In this document: positions 1-5,133 of the stretch, piece after piece
Layout: the number at the start of each line of letters is the position of its first letter
Numbering within the stretch: position 1 is the first letter of the stretch
Source of the DNA: Caryophanales bacterium UBA6768
Lineage (GTDB): Bacteria; Bacillota; Bacilli; Bacillales_D; Amphibacillaceae
DNA length: 5,133 nucleotides
Assembly: GCA_002453315.1 (NCBI GenBank)
Contig: DKGO01000010.1
Location: 1-5,133, forward strand
Direction of reading: 5' to 3'
Translations under genes and position numbers: made by a program
Notes under the pieces: model-generated
What the model was told of the DNA's origin: nothing
The model's database searches: none
Seen by the model: only the letters and a program-made list of their open reading frames with translations

Positions 1-37
1 AACCCCCTAGTAAATCGTGTGAGCATCATGTTCGCAC
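1..37 (-). promoter_or_regulatory. Probable start of the CRISPR leader downstream of cas2 (truncated by the window edge)
   Basis: After cas2 the minus strand reads GTGCGAACATGATG (37-24), then CTCACACG, and ends at the window edge with CTAGGGGGTT (10-1). From memory, many type I-C loci have right after cas2 a GTGCGAAC, a short spacer, a G-rich run and GTTCGCAC, before the AT-rich leader and the array. Here the left arm (GTGCGAAC), the G5 run and the first three bases (GTT) of the right arm are seen, and the rest would be outside. No repeat unit lies in the window. The function of this motif is not established here; leader, processing or integration roles are possible. Confidence 0.5.
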
Positions 38-327
38 TAAAATAATAAAGGGCCTTCTAAATCCAGAGATTCCTTAACTCCAAAATGCTCAATTCTACTT
101 TTATAATTATTGCCTAACCGATACAATCGAATGCTATCTCTTTCTAGATCCGCAACCTCTAATAACTTCTTTTTTAAAACTGTATATTGTGTAGCATCAA
201 CAACACATTCAAAAACTGAATTTTGAACTCTGTGACCATAATCCTGGCAAACTTTTGCTACTCTTCTAAGTCTTTTTGGACCTCCTGCACTCGATGTACT
301 CACATCATACGTTACAAGTACTAGCAT
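37..327 (-). CDS. cas2: Cas2, adaptation complex subunit
   Basis: This 96-residue protein is a typical Cas2 length. It forms the central dimer between two Cas1 dimers and sets the prespacer length. It has a ferredoxin-like fold beginning MLVLVTYDVSTSSAGGPKRL, with the conserved Asp at position 8 after the first strand. Next come KVCQDYGHRVQNSVFECVVD (about 25-44) and the RLYRLGNNYKSRIEHFG segment (67-83). The C-terminus is DLEGPLLF. B. halodurans Cas2, which it closely resembles from memory, has metal-dependent DNase activity through that Asp; whether this matters for adaptation is unclear. It is the last gene of the operon, and its TAG stop runs straight into the apparent leader. Confidence 0.96.
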   Translation of the reverse strand: MLVLVTYDVSTSSAGGPKRLRRVAKVCQDYGHRVQNSVFECVVDATQYTVLKKKLLEVADLERDSIRLYRLGNNYKSRIEHFGVKESLDLEGPLLF

Positions 328-332
328 CTATA

Positions 333-337
333 CACCT
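333..337 (-). promoter_or_regulatory. Ribosome binding site of cas2
   Basis: The minus strand reads AGGTG, overlapping the cas1 TAG stop and 5 bases before the cas2 ATG at 327-325. It is of moderate strength. Confidence 0.55.
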
Positions 338-1367
338 ACTTCCATAAAAAAGGAGGGTATTCATCTAAATCACCACGCAAATAACGAGCTAAAAGAATGG
401 CTTGTGCATAAGGAACTAATCCCCATGGAATTTTTTCCTTTAAATATGGGTGAGTGATTTGCTCTTGTTTTTTATTGTGCCACGCGGTTAGAAATTCCTT
501 TCTACCCTCCTCAGTCATTATGACAGCACCATTTTCTTTTTTTAGAAAGTGGTCTTTGTTCATAATTCTTTTATTAATTAGGGAAAGCACGAATCTATCA
601 GCATAGATGCCACGTAATTCTTCCATCACATCTAACGCTAATGAAATTCTACCCGGTCTATCTCGATGTAAGAAACCAACGTACGCATCTAACCCAACAC
701 TTTCAAGAGCAGAAGCTACATCATTCGCAAGTAAAATATAGGAAAATGAAAGCATGGCATTAACATTGTCTAAGGGTGGGCGTCTTGATCTATTGTAGAA
801 ATAAAAATCGCTTTTTTGTTGCAGAATCATATCATTAAAAACTTTATTGTAACTAAGAGCTGCTTGACCTTCCCACCCTCTAAGGTTTTCCAAATCTGCG
901 CACCCTCTGATCTCTTCTATGAGTTCTGTTAAATATTGTGAGGTCTCCTTGAATTGATTAATATCTATTCTCAGTGGATGATCTCTAGTCATTCTTTCTA
1001 AAATCCACTTATTATTAAAAACTTTTCCTATGATGAAATTCCGAGCAATTAACGCTGATTCTTCTTCACAATCAGATAGACGATATTGTTTTTTACGAAG
1101 CAAAACATTTCCTCTACTTTGGCCTACTACTCTGGCTAAATATCGACCCGTTCTTGTTAAAAATACAATAGATATATTTCTTTCAGCGCAATATCCCATT
1201 AAAGCTGGGCTTGCACCAGTGTATCCAAAGGTGACAACAGACTCTAGATTATGTAGAGGTAATCTTCCTAATCTATCATCATCTTTTAGGAGAACAATGT
1301 TATCCCCATCTAATGATAGATACACATCAGGTTGAGTAACAAAAAGTGTATTTAATAATTTTCTCAT
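336..1367 (-). CDS. cas1: Cas1, type I-C spacer integrase
   Basis: This 343-residue protein is full length for type I-C Cas1. As Cas1 dimers bridged by Cas2 it integrates prespacers at the leader-repeat junction by transesterification. An N-terminal beta domain (about 1-90, starting MRKLLNTLFVTQPDVYLSLDG) precedes the helical catalytic domain. Expected metal ligands are E166 (LRGWEGQAALSYN), H234 (YVGFLHRDRPGR) and E249 in SLALDVMEELR, with D246 nearby, so it should be active. The C-terminus ends with WGLVPYAQAILLARYLRGDLDEYPPFLWK-type sequence typical of this subtype. Its ATG overlaps the cas4 TGA by four bases (ATGA), and upstream there is only a weak Shine-Dalgarno sequence, so translational coupling to cas4 is likely. 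Cas4 and Cas1 act in one complex, which fits this coupling. Eight bases separate it from cas2. Confidence 0.97.
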   Translation of the reverse strand: MRKLLNTLFVTQPDVYLSLDGDNIVLLKDDDRLGRLPLHNLESVVTFGYTGASPALMGYCAERNISIVFLTRTGRYLARVVGQSRGNVLLRKKQYRLSDCEEESALIARNFIIGKVFNNKWILERMTRDHPLRIDINQFKETSQYLTELIEEIRGCADLENLRGWEGQAALSYNKVFNDMILQQKSDFYFYNRSRRPPLDNVNAMLSFSYILLANDVASALESVGLDAYVGFLHRDRPGRISLALDVMEELRGIYADRFVLSLINKRIMNKDHFLKKENGAVIMTEEGRKEFLTAWHNKKQEQITHPYLKEKIPWGLVPYAQAILLARYLRGDLDEYPPFLWK

Positions 1368-2020
1368 TCGCTAATCATCCGCTCAATATAACTTTTCACC
1401 GTTTGTCTTTTCATCAGACTTGGCAAACAAATATTTTGTAGCGAGCACCGTTTACAAAATGACCCAGTTTTAACTTTAGGTGTGTAATTTTTTACATAGT
1501 AACTATGCATTTCGGCTGTAATAGCTTTTACCTTATTTCTTAGACGAGTGGTTATTGGAACTTCCACCCGCTTTTTAATCTCATGATAATACATAAAGCC
1601 TTTATTAACATCGCACAAAAGCATTTCTTCAAGACACATTGCTTGTGCTGTTAATTGTAAAATATCTGCATCGCTTTTTTTAGGTTTACCACGCTTATAT
1701 TCAACAGGAAAAGGAAGGTACTTCCCTGTTCCATTGGTAAGTTCTATACCTTCCTTATGCTTTATAAATTCTACAACATCACAAATACCAGTTACTCTTA
1801 ATTCATGAGATTTAAGTGGTAACCCTCTTACAACTAATTTATCTCCACGCTTTTCTCGTATAAAAGGTTGGTCCGCTTTCTCATGTAAATGTTTCCCTTC
1901 AATTGTACGAACATTTTCTTCCCACTGTTGCTCAATATGAATCAGAGCCCATTGCCTTTTGCAAAACTCAAAATGTTGAATTCCAGAAATCATTAAATAC
2001 TCATCAGCATTACTGCCCAT
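1364..2020 (-). CDS. cas4: Cas4, RecB-family Fe-S nuclease of CRISPR adaptation
   Basis: From the ATG at 2020 the product is 218 residues, the usual size for type I-C Cas4. It joins Cas1-Cas2 and trims prespacer ends next to the PAM, so that spacers are taken with a correct PAM and orientation. Four cysteines expected to hold a 4Fe-4S cluster are present: C20 (FCKRQWALIHIEQQW) and C189, C192, C198 (FCKRCSLQNICLP). The RecB-type nuclease residues are also present: H46 (EGKHLHEK), D81 (GICDVVEF), E107 and K109 (PVEYKRGKPKK), then the Gln motif around 122-126 (LQLTAQAMCLEEM). The protein therefore looks active. The frame extends upstream to an ATG at 2077, but the added residues come from within cas7, are not part of the family start as I know it, and lack a good ribosome binding site. 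The chosen start overlaps cas7 by 11 bases. The stop overlaps the cas1 start as ATGA. Confidence 0.95.
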   Translation of the reverse strand: MGSNADEYLMISGIQHFEFCKRQWALIHIEQQWEENVRTIEGKHLHEKADQPFIREKRGDKLVVRGLPLKSHELRVTGICDVVEFIKHKEGIELTNGTGKYLPFPVEYKRGKPKKSDADILQLTAQAMCLEEMLLCDVNKGFMYYHEIKKRVEVPITTRLRNKVKAITAEMHSYYVKNYTPKVKTGSFCKRCSLQNICLPSLMKRQTVKSYIERMISE

Positions 2021-2870
2021 CAATAATCTCCACATTAAAATCTTCAAGTTCATCAACTGTGACAGAATAATCCTCAAATGTTTTTGGTTCTTCTTTTTTC
2101 GCCTCTATGTTTAACAACCTATGTACCTTTGCCGAAGAATATTGGCCCAACTTGGAATTATGTTCCCACCAGATCACCTTTCGAACTTCCATACTACCTT
2201 CAGGTCGTGCAGAAGAGGCATCATTTTCAAATAAAGTAACCAGAGCTTGCTTAATCTTCTCTGCATCATCTTTAGTAAACCCTGTTTTCTCTGCTAATTG
2301 AGTATTAATACTTCCGTAAAAAACATACACTCCAAAATCTACACGATGTTTCGTCCCCATCGTGTCAGAACCACGTCCTTCACCCGGCTCGGTATTCACA
2401 CTTTTCGTAATTTGCATACTCGTAATATCAATTGGATCTACACTTGTTGCTGTATGAATAGATACAGGGCCACGAACTCCTATAGACACCCCTGAAGATC
2501 CACTTCCTCTAAAGGCAAAAACTTGTCCAAAACTACGAACATCTATCCATTCTTCACAAGCTGCTTGAGCGTATTTTTCATCTGACTTATCTTTTCCTTT
2601 GGAATATTCAGCTATATTTTCATTAGCTTCCGCTCGCTCACGTAAACTTTTAAATCCATCATCTGACCGGTCATTTGATTGAACGAAAATAGATTCTCCC
2701 ATATCTTGCAATCTATTTCGGATTTTTCTTTTTAAAGCGACATCCGAAATTTCACCATGCCCATCATAGTTCTGCCTTGGCCTATTTCCATTTAACGGGT
2801 CCCCGTTGGGATTAGCATTATTCACTGAGACAACAACAGCAAAGTCAATTTTTTTGCTTAATACAGTCAT
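2010..2870 (-). CDS. cas7c: Cas7c (Csd2), backbone subunit of type I-C Cascade
   Basis: This 286-residue protein is full length for the Csd2/Cas7 family. About seven copies polymerise along the crRNA spacer to form the Cascade filament and hold the guide for target pairing. The N-terminus carries the family hallmark NNANPNGDPLNGNRPRQ at residues 17-33, then YDGHGEISDVALKRKIRN. Further landmarks are DVRSFGQVFAF (110-120), GVRGPVSIHTATSVDPI (131-147), MGTKHRVDFGVYVFYG (171-186) and ARPEGSMEVRKVIWWEH (221-237). These belong to the RRM-like fold and thumb loops of the family. The ATG directly abuts the cas8c stop and has good ribosome binding sites. Its 3' end overlaps cas4 by 11 bases. An A7 run near the start is in frame and does not break the gene. 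Identity is very secure. Confidence 0.97.
   Translation of the reverse strand: MTVLSKKIDFAVVVSVNNANPNGDPLNGNRPRQNYDGHGEISDVALKRKIRNRLQDMGESIFVQSNDRSDDGFKSLRERAEANENIAEYSKGKDKSDEKYAQAACEEWIDVRSFGQVFAFRGSGSSGVSIGVRGPVSIHTATSVDPIDITSMQITKSVNTEPGEGRGSDTMGTKHRVDFGVYVFYGSINTQLAEKTGFTKDDAEKIKQALVTLFENDASSARPEGSMEVRKVIWWEHNSKLGQYSSAKVHRLLNIEAKKEEPKTFEDYSVTVDELEDFNVEIIDGQ
2028..2033 (-). promoter_or_regulatory. Ribosome binding site deciding the cas4 start
   Basis: The minus strand reads GTGGAG, 7 bases before ATG at 2020-2018, inside the last codons of cas7. It supports this ATG over in-frame upstream ATGs at 2035, 2053 and 2077. Confidence 0.65.
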
Positions 2871-3239
2871 TTAATCCTTCTCCTCTTCATTTTTTCTTTT
2901 TTGATATAATTCATGCCTTTGACTATAAAAACCTAATAAAAATTTTCCCGATAACGGCTTATTGTTAAAGTCTTCATATTGGATTTGTGAAGCTATCTCA
3001 TCAATTAAACTAGATAAATAAATTCCTTTATTTGCAAGTCTAGCTTGGTAAGGTTGTAAATTGGCTTGAATTGTTTTCCATGTTCTTTCAGGGTGCTTGG
3101 AAAACGAATTCATATACCTAATCGCATTTGTCGCTCTATTTTCCTCGCGTCCAAGTGCTCTTCTTTCCAATACATCCGCAATCGCCAGCATCCTACCAAA
3201 TAAATAATCACGGTCCGTAATTTGCACATTCAAACCCAC
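2871..3239 (-). CDS. cas11c: Cas11c small subunit, internal in-frame translation product of cas8c
   Basis: Inside cas8c the minus strand carries AAAGAGGAGGAA, containing a perfect AGGAGG (3253-3248). Eight bases later comes an in-frame GTG (3239-3237), codon 508 of cas8c. Starting there gives a 122-residue protein that shares the cas8c stop. It begins with (M)GLNVQITDRDYLFGR and is mostly charged, probably helical sequence ending in a Lys/Glu-rich tail. Type I-C Cascades are known to contain about two copies of a small Cas11 subunit made by internal initiation within the 3' end of cas8c. That subunit bridges Cas7 and Cas8 and stabilises the non-target strand. The length and position fit this family. 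The ribosome binding site, start and length are seen directly; production of the protein is inferred. An ATG at cas8c codon 484 (3311) has no ribosome binding site and is a poorer candidate. Confidence 0.85.
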   Translation of the reverse strand: MGLNVQITDRDYLFGRMLAIADVLERRALGREENRATNAIRYMNSFSKHPERTWKTIQANLQPYQARLANKGIYLSSLIDEIASQIQYEDFNNKPLSGKFLLGFYSQRHELYQKRKNEEEKD

Positions 3240-4760
3240 GCCTAGTTCCTCCTCTTTATTAATCAATGCACAAGTGATGCTTAATGTCTTTTCCCATTCC
3301 CAGCGTTCCATACTAACTGGATTAACTGCACGGTGAAACGCACTTCTAATAATATCTCGCGGGATATTTCTTTTATCGATAATACACGGGAGCATTCGTT
3401 CCATTAATCCTTTAACGAGCTGATCACTTGCTCTATTTCCATAAGCAGCAAAAGCAATATCTCTAGTAGCCGGTGCTCCATAAAAATCAACATAGTTATC
3501 GTTTTCATCCTTACGATAGCGATGTCTCCAAAAGCATGTCGTATGCCAATGCTTTATCCGCTCAAAATATATATCCTTGTCTAACTGACGATAGTATAAA
3601 ATTGCCATTCTACCGGTTGTTGCTGAATCCAACACTAGGATTGTTATCTGATCATCCATTGTTTTTAAATCATGTCTATAACCATCAATCGCTTTTGAAA
3701 ACTCCCGTGCAAGATCGTCAGCTGTATAAGTTGCTTGTGGCTTTACTTCATTAAAAAGTGCTGCATGAAGCGATAAGCCATCTTCCATTGCATCAACTGT
3801 TTCTATTTCTTTGTTACTCCAAATGAGAAACGCACGATTATTAACAATTTTACCTTGGCGTTGAATTAACCATTTTAGAGCATTGTGTGCCTTCTGAGAT
3901 ACGTCATAACTAATACTTGCTGCTTCATGAGATTGATTAAAGCGCCCTCTGAATGTAAAACCGCTTGTGTCATTCGCAGAAATTAACTTTGCCTTATCGC
4001 CTGCATTACGAATCCTATTCGCATGCATGTCAGTAGCTGGCAAATATTGTCCCGTTACGAAACAATAGTCTTTATCCCCAAGTGCATCATTGTAAAAATT
4101 AATAAAGGAATCATATATTTCCTTGTCATTCCATACATCGGTTAATATCTCTTTAGTTGAATGGACATTAAATCGAACAAATGCACTATATTGACCGCCT
4201 TGTGAAACTGAAAATATTTCCGGTCGTTCATCAAATAATTCCTCATATTTACGATGCCACTTATCGATTAATGCCCCTTCCGTATCAACAACAAGTATTT
4301 TTTCTTGAATAAGATCTTGCACTAATTGTTTTTTTATAATGTAGCTATATATACTTTTTAATTTGCTCGTGCTATAAGGCGAAGTTACCCACTTCTTCAG
4401 CAGTTCAATGTAATATTGATATGGTTCCTCATTACGGATTTTCCCCGCATAGTCAATGAAGTCACCAGCTACAAAACTGATTTTGTCATGCAGCGGGTAT
4501 GGTCTTCTATTTGCCGCAAGTCCAGCCCGATTAGCAGATTCCTCTGTACAAGGTATGAGCGTGTTCCCACTATTTTTTTCAATAACTGTCGCGGAATGAA
4601 ATTCACCAGTTTCAGTAACTGTCACTTCAATATGAGCTGTTTGGGTTGTATGTGATATGGGGAGTAACGTATATTCACGTTCAAATCGATTCTTTCTGAC
4701 CTCTCCAACTTCATCAATATTATTTTCATAAGTTTTATATAAAGTTGTTAACCAACTCAA
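2871..4760 (-). CDS. cas8c: Cas8c (Csd1), large subunit of type I-C Cascade
   Basis: This 629-residue protein is a normal length for the Csd1/Cas8c family. In Cascade/I-C the large subunit recognises the PAM, helps open the target DNA and provides the docking site for Cas3. Family landmarks include the segment CFVTGQYLPATDMH near residues 233-246, with SANDTSGFTFRGRF following at about 261-274, a Trp/His/Arg-rich stretch (HWHTTCFWRHRYR) at about 404-416, and YGAPATRDIAFAAYG at about 427-441. The C-terminal 122 residues are helical and charged and correspond to the Cas11-like domain, which also appears to be translated separately. There is no nuclease motif, as expected for the family. The start is a TTG behind a perfect Shine-Dalgarno sequence. 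It begins 2 bases after cas5 stops, and its TAA is immediately followed by the cas7 ATG. No frameshift or internal stop is seen. Identity rests on recognised motifs, length and operon position. Confidence 0.95.
   Translation of the reverse strand: MSWLTTLYKTYENNIDEVGEVRKNRFEREYTLLPISHTTQTAHIEVTVTETGEFHSATVIEKNSGNTLIPCTEESANRAGLAANRRPYPLHDKISFVAGDFIDYAGKIRNEEPYQYYIELLKKWVTSPYSTSKLKSIYSYIIKKQLVQDLIQEKILVVDTEGALIDKWHRKYEELFDERPEIFSVSQGGQYSAFVRFNVHSTKEILTDVWNDKEIYDSFINFYNDALGDKDYCFVTGQYLPATDMHANRIRNAGDKAKLISANDTSGFTFRGRFNQSHEAASISYDVSQKAHNALKWLIQRQGKIVNNRAFLIWSNKEIETVDAMEDGLSLHAALFNEVKPQATYTADDLAREFSKAIDGYRHDLKTMDDQITILVLDSATTGRMAILYYRQLDKDIYFERIKHWHTTCFWRHRYRKDENDNYVDFYGAPATRDIAFAAYGNRASDQLVKGLMERMLPCIIDKRNIPRDIIRSAFHRAVNPVSMERWEWEKTLSITCALINKEEELGVGLNVQITDRDYLFGRMLAIADVLERRALGREENRATNAIRYMNSFSKHPERTWKTIQANLQPYQARLANKGIYLSSLIDEIASQIQYEDFNNKPLSGKFLLGFYSQRHELYQKRKNEEEKD
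2875..2885 (-). promoter_or_regulatory. Tandem ribosome binding sites of cas7
   Basis: The minus strand reads GAGGAGAAGGA just before the cas8c stop and the cas7 ATG. AGGAG is 9 bases and AAGGA 4 bases from the ATG, so two overlapping Shine-Dalgarno sequences serve the most abundant Cascade subunit. The junction TAAATG has no spacer, favouring reinitiation by ribosomes finishing cas8c or cas11c. Confidence 0.65.
3248..3257 (-). promoter_or_regulatory. Internal ribosome binding site for cas11c
   Basis: The minus strand reads AAAGAGGAGG, embedded in the cas8c codons for Asn-Lys-Glu-Glu-Glu-Leu. AGGAGG is 8 bases upstream of the in-frame GTG at 3239. It is about as strong as the site in front of cas8c itself, and Glu codons could have avoided such a match, which suggests it is selected. 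Confidence 0.8.
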
Positions 4761-4762
4761 TA

Positions 4763-5133
4763 TTATCCCTCCTTTCCAACCCTGTTGTATGCGCTCTCAA
4801 CAGATTCGAAGTTAGTCTCATCAAATGACTTCATCGTCATCTCTTTAATCGGGCGAACTTGAGTGCATTCTTCAGGTCGAGAAAAATGAATAATCCCATT
4901 TTTCATGACAGGTTGCCATAATCTTACTTCTAACTCGTCTTTCCCAGTTTCGTCTGGATAATTAAAGCCGTGAACCATGGTACCGAAATGAATTTCGTCA
5001 ATCTCATCGTAGTGGCCTTCACCCTTGCCAAATTCAACTGGTTCAACATAGGCTTGACATTCTCTAGCCCCTAGAAAAACATCACGTCGACCGCCTCGTT
5101 TTAAGGAGCGCTTTAAAATATTGTGATGCTTAT
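4763..5133 (-). CDS. cas5c: Cas5c (Cas5d), type I-C pre-crRNA endonuclease and Cascade subunit, C-terminal half (5' end outside window)
   Basis: The frame is open from the right edge to a TAA at 4763-4765 and gives 122 complete residues. In type I-C systems, which lack Cas6, Cas5 cuts pre-crRNA at the repeat stem and stays on the crRNA 5' handle in Cascade. The visible part contains the family signature [17 protein letters not shown] followed by FGKGEGHYD, then [15 protein letters not shown], and near the end [14 protein letters not shown]. The first two complete residues are Lys-His (codons 5131-5126). From my recollection of B. halodurans Cas5d they align with its catalytic K116/H117; the third catalytic residue (Y46) would lie outside. 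By that alignment about 115 residues are missing and the full protein would be near 237 residues. The ATG at 4978 is internal (FGT-MVHGF), not the start. It is followed two bases later by cas8c, whose ribosome binding site lies in the last codons of this gene. Identity is very secure. Confidence 0.95.
   Translation of the reverse strand, partial: KHHNILKRSLKRGGRRDVFLGARECQAYVEPVEFGKGEGHYDEIDEIHFGTMVHGFNYPDETGKDELEVRLWQPVMKNGIIHFSRPEECTQVRPIKEMTMKSFDETNFESVESAYNRVGKEG
4768..4775 (-). promoter_or_regulatory. Ribosome binding site of cas8c, fixing a TTG start
   Basis: The minus strand reads AAAGGAGG, a perfect Shine-Dalgarno sequence, then 7 bases, then TTG at 4760-4758. No ATG or GTG lies in frame at a suitable distance, so TTG is the start. 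The site overlaps the last codons of cas5 (Gly-Lys-Glu-Gly-stop), so translation of the two genes is probably coupled. Confidence 0.85.

Noticed and set aside
1670..2860. A7 runs in cas4 (about 1675-1681) and cas7 (about 2849-2855) as possible frameshift or phase-variation sites
   Set aside because: Both encode ordinary Lys-rich stretches in frame in an AT-rich genome, and the proteins are full length. No out-of-frame product is suggested.
2871..3311. Cas11 start at the ATG of cas8c codon 484 (3311)
   Set aside because: No Shine-Dalgarno sequence precedes it (TTAATCCAGTTAGT). The GTG at 3239 has a perfect one and gives a more usual length.
1030..4655. Several plus-strand open frames of 64-101 codons (for example 1030-1335, 2107-2301, 2298-2495, 3473-3754, 4416-4655)
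   Set aside because: Each lies wholly inside a confidently identified minus-strand cas gene, lacks a convincing ribosome binding site, and encodes no recognisable protein. They are antisense shadows.
4763..4978. A separate 71-residue protein starting at the ATG at 4978
   Set aside because: The frame is open upstream to the window edge and encodes the conserved Cas5 core, so this ATG is an internal methionine in FGTMVHGF.
1..5133. CRISPR repeats, transposon ends, tRNA, terminators or a novel defence gene within the window
   Set aside because: I found no repeated unit of 20-40 bases, no inverted terminal repeats, no hairpin with a T-run and no gene outside the standard I-C set. The array and cas3 are expected outside the window.

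Overview
The window is the distal two-thirds of a type I-C CRISPR-Cas operon. Every gene lies on the minus strand, so the operon reads from right to left. The cas proteins resemble what I remember of the Alkalihalobacillus (Bacillus) halodurans I-C system across their whole lengths. Together with the AT-rich sequence and strong AGGAGG-type ribosome binding sites, this points to a low-GC Gram-positive of the Bacillaceae. I cannot name the species.

Layout in transcription order: the 3' half of cas5 (4763-5133, cut by the right edge), cas8c (2871-4760, TTG start), an in-frame internal cas11c inside the 3' end of cas8c (2871-3239, GTG start behind a perfect AGGAGG), cas7 (2010-2870), cas4 (1364-2020), cas1 (336-1367), cas2 (37-327), and then 36 bases that look like the start of the CRISPR leader (1-36). 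Genes are separated by 0-8 bases or overlap by 4-11, so the window is essentially all coding and translation is probably coupled. No stretch over 300 bases lacks a gene, and I see no internal promoter or terminator.

The interference module is Cas5 (pre-crRNA processing and crRNA 5' handle), Cas8c (PAM recognition, large subunit), Cas11c (small subunit) and Cas7 (backbone). These form Cascade/I-C. The nuclease-helicase Cas3 is not in the window and would be expected just beyond the right edge, upstream of cas5. The adaptation module is Cas4, Cas1 and Cas2, and all three keep their expected catalytic residues. The array itself should begin just beyond the left edge.

The system is a known type, not a new one. 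The points of most interest are the hidden cas11c gene, a TTG/GTG/ATG start-codon series that follows the expected subunit stoichiometry, the catalytic Lys-His pair of Cas5 sitting at the very edge of the window, and half of an apparent leader inverted repeat cut by the left edge.
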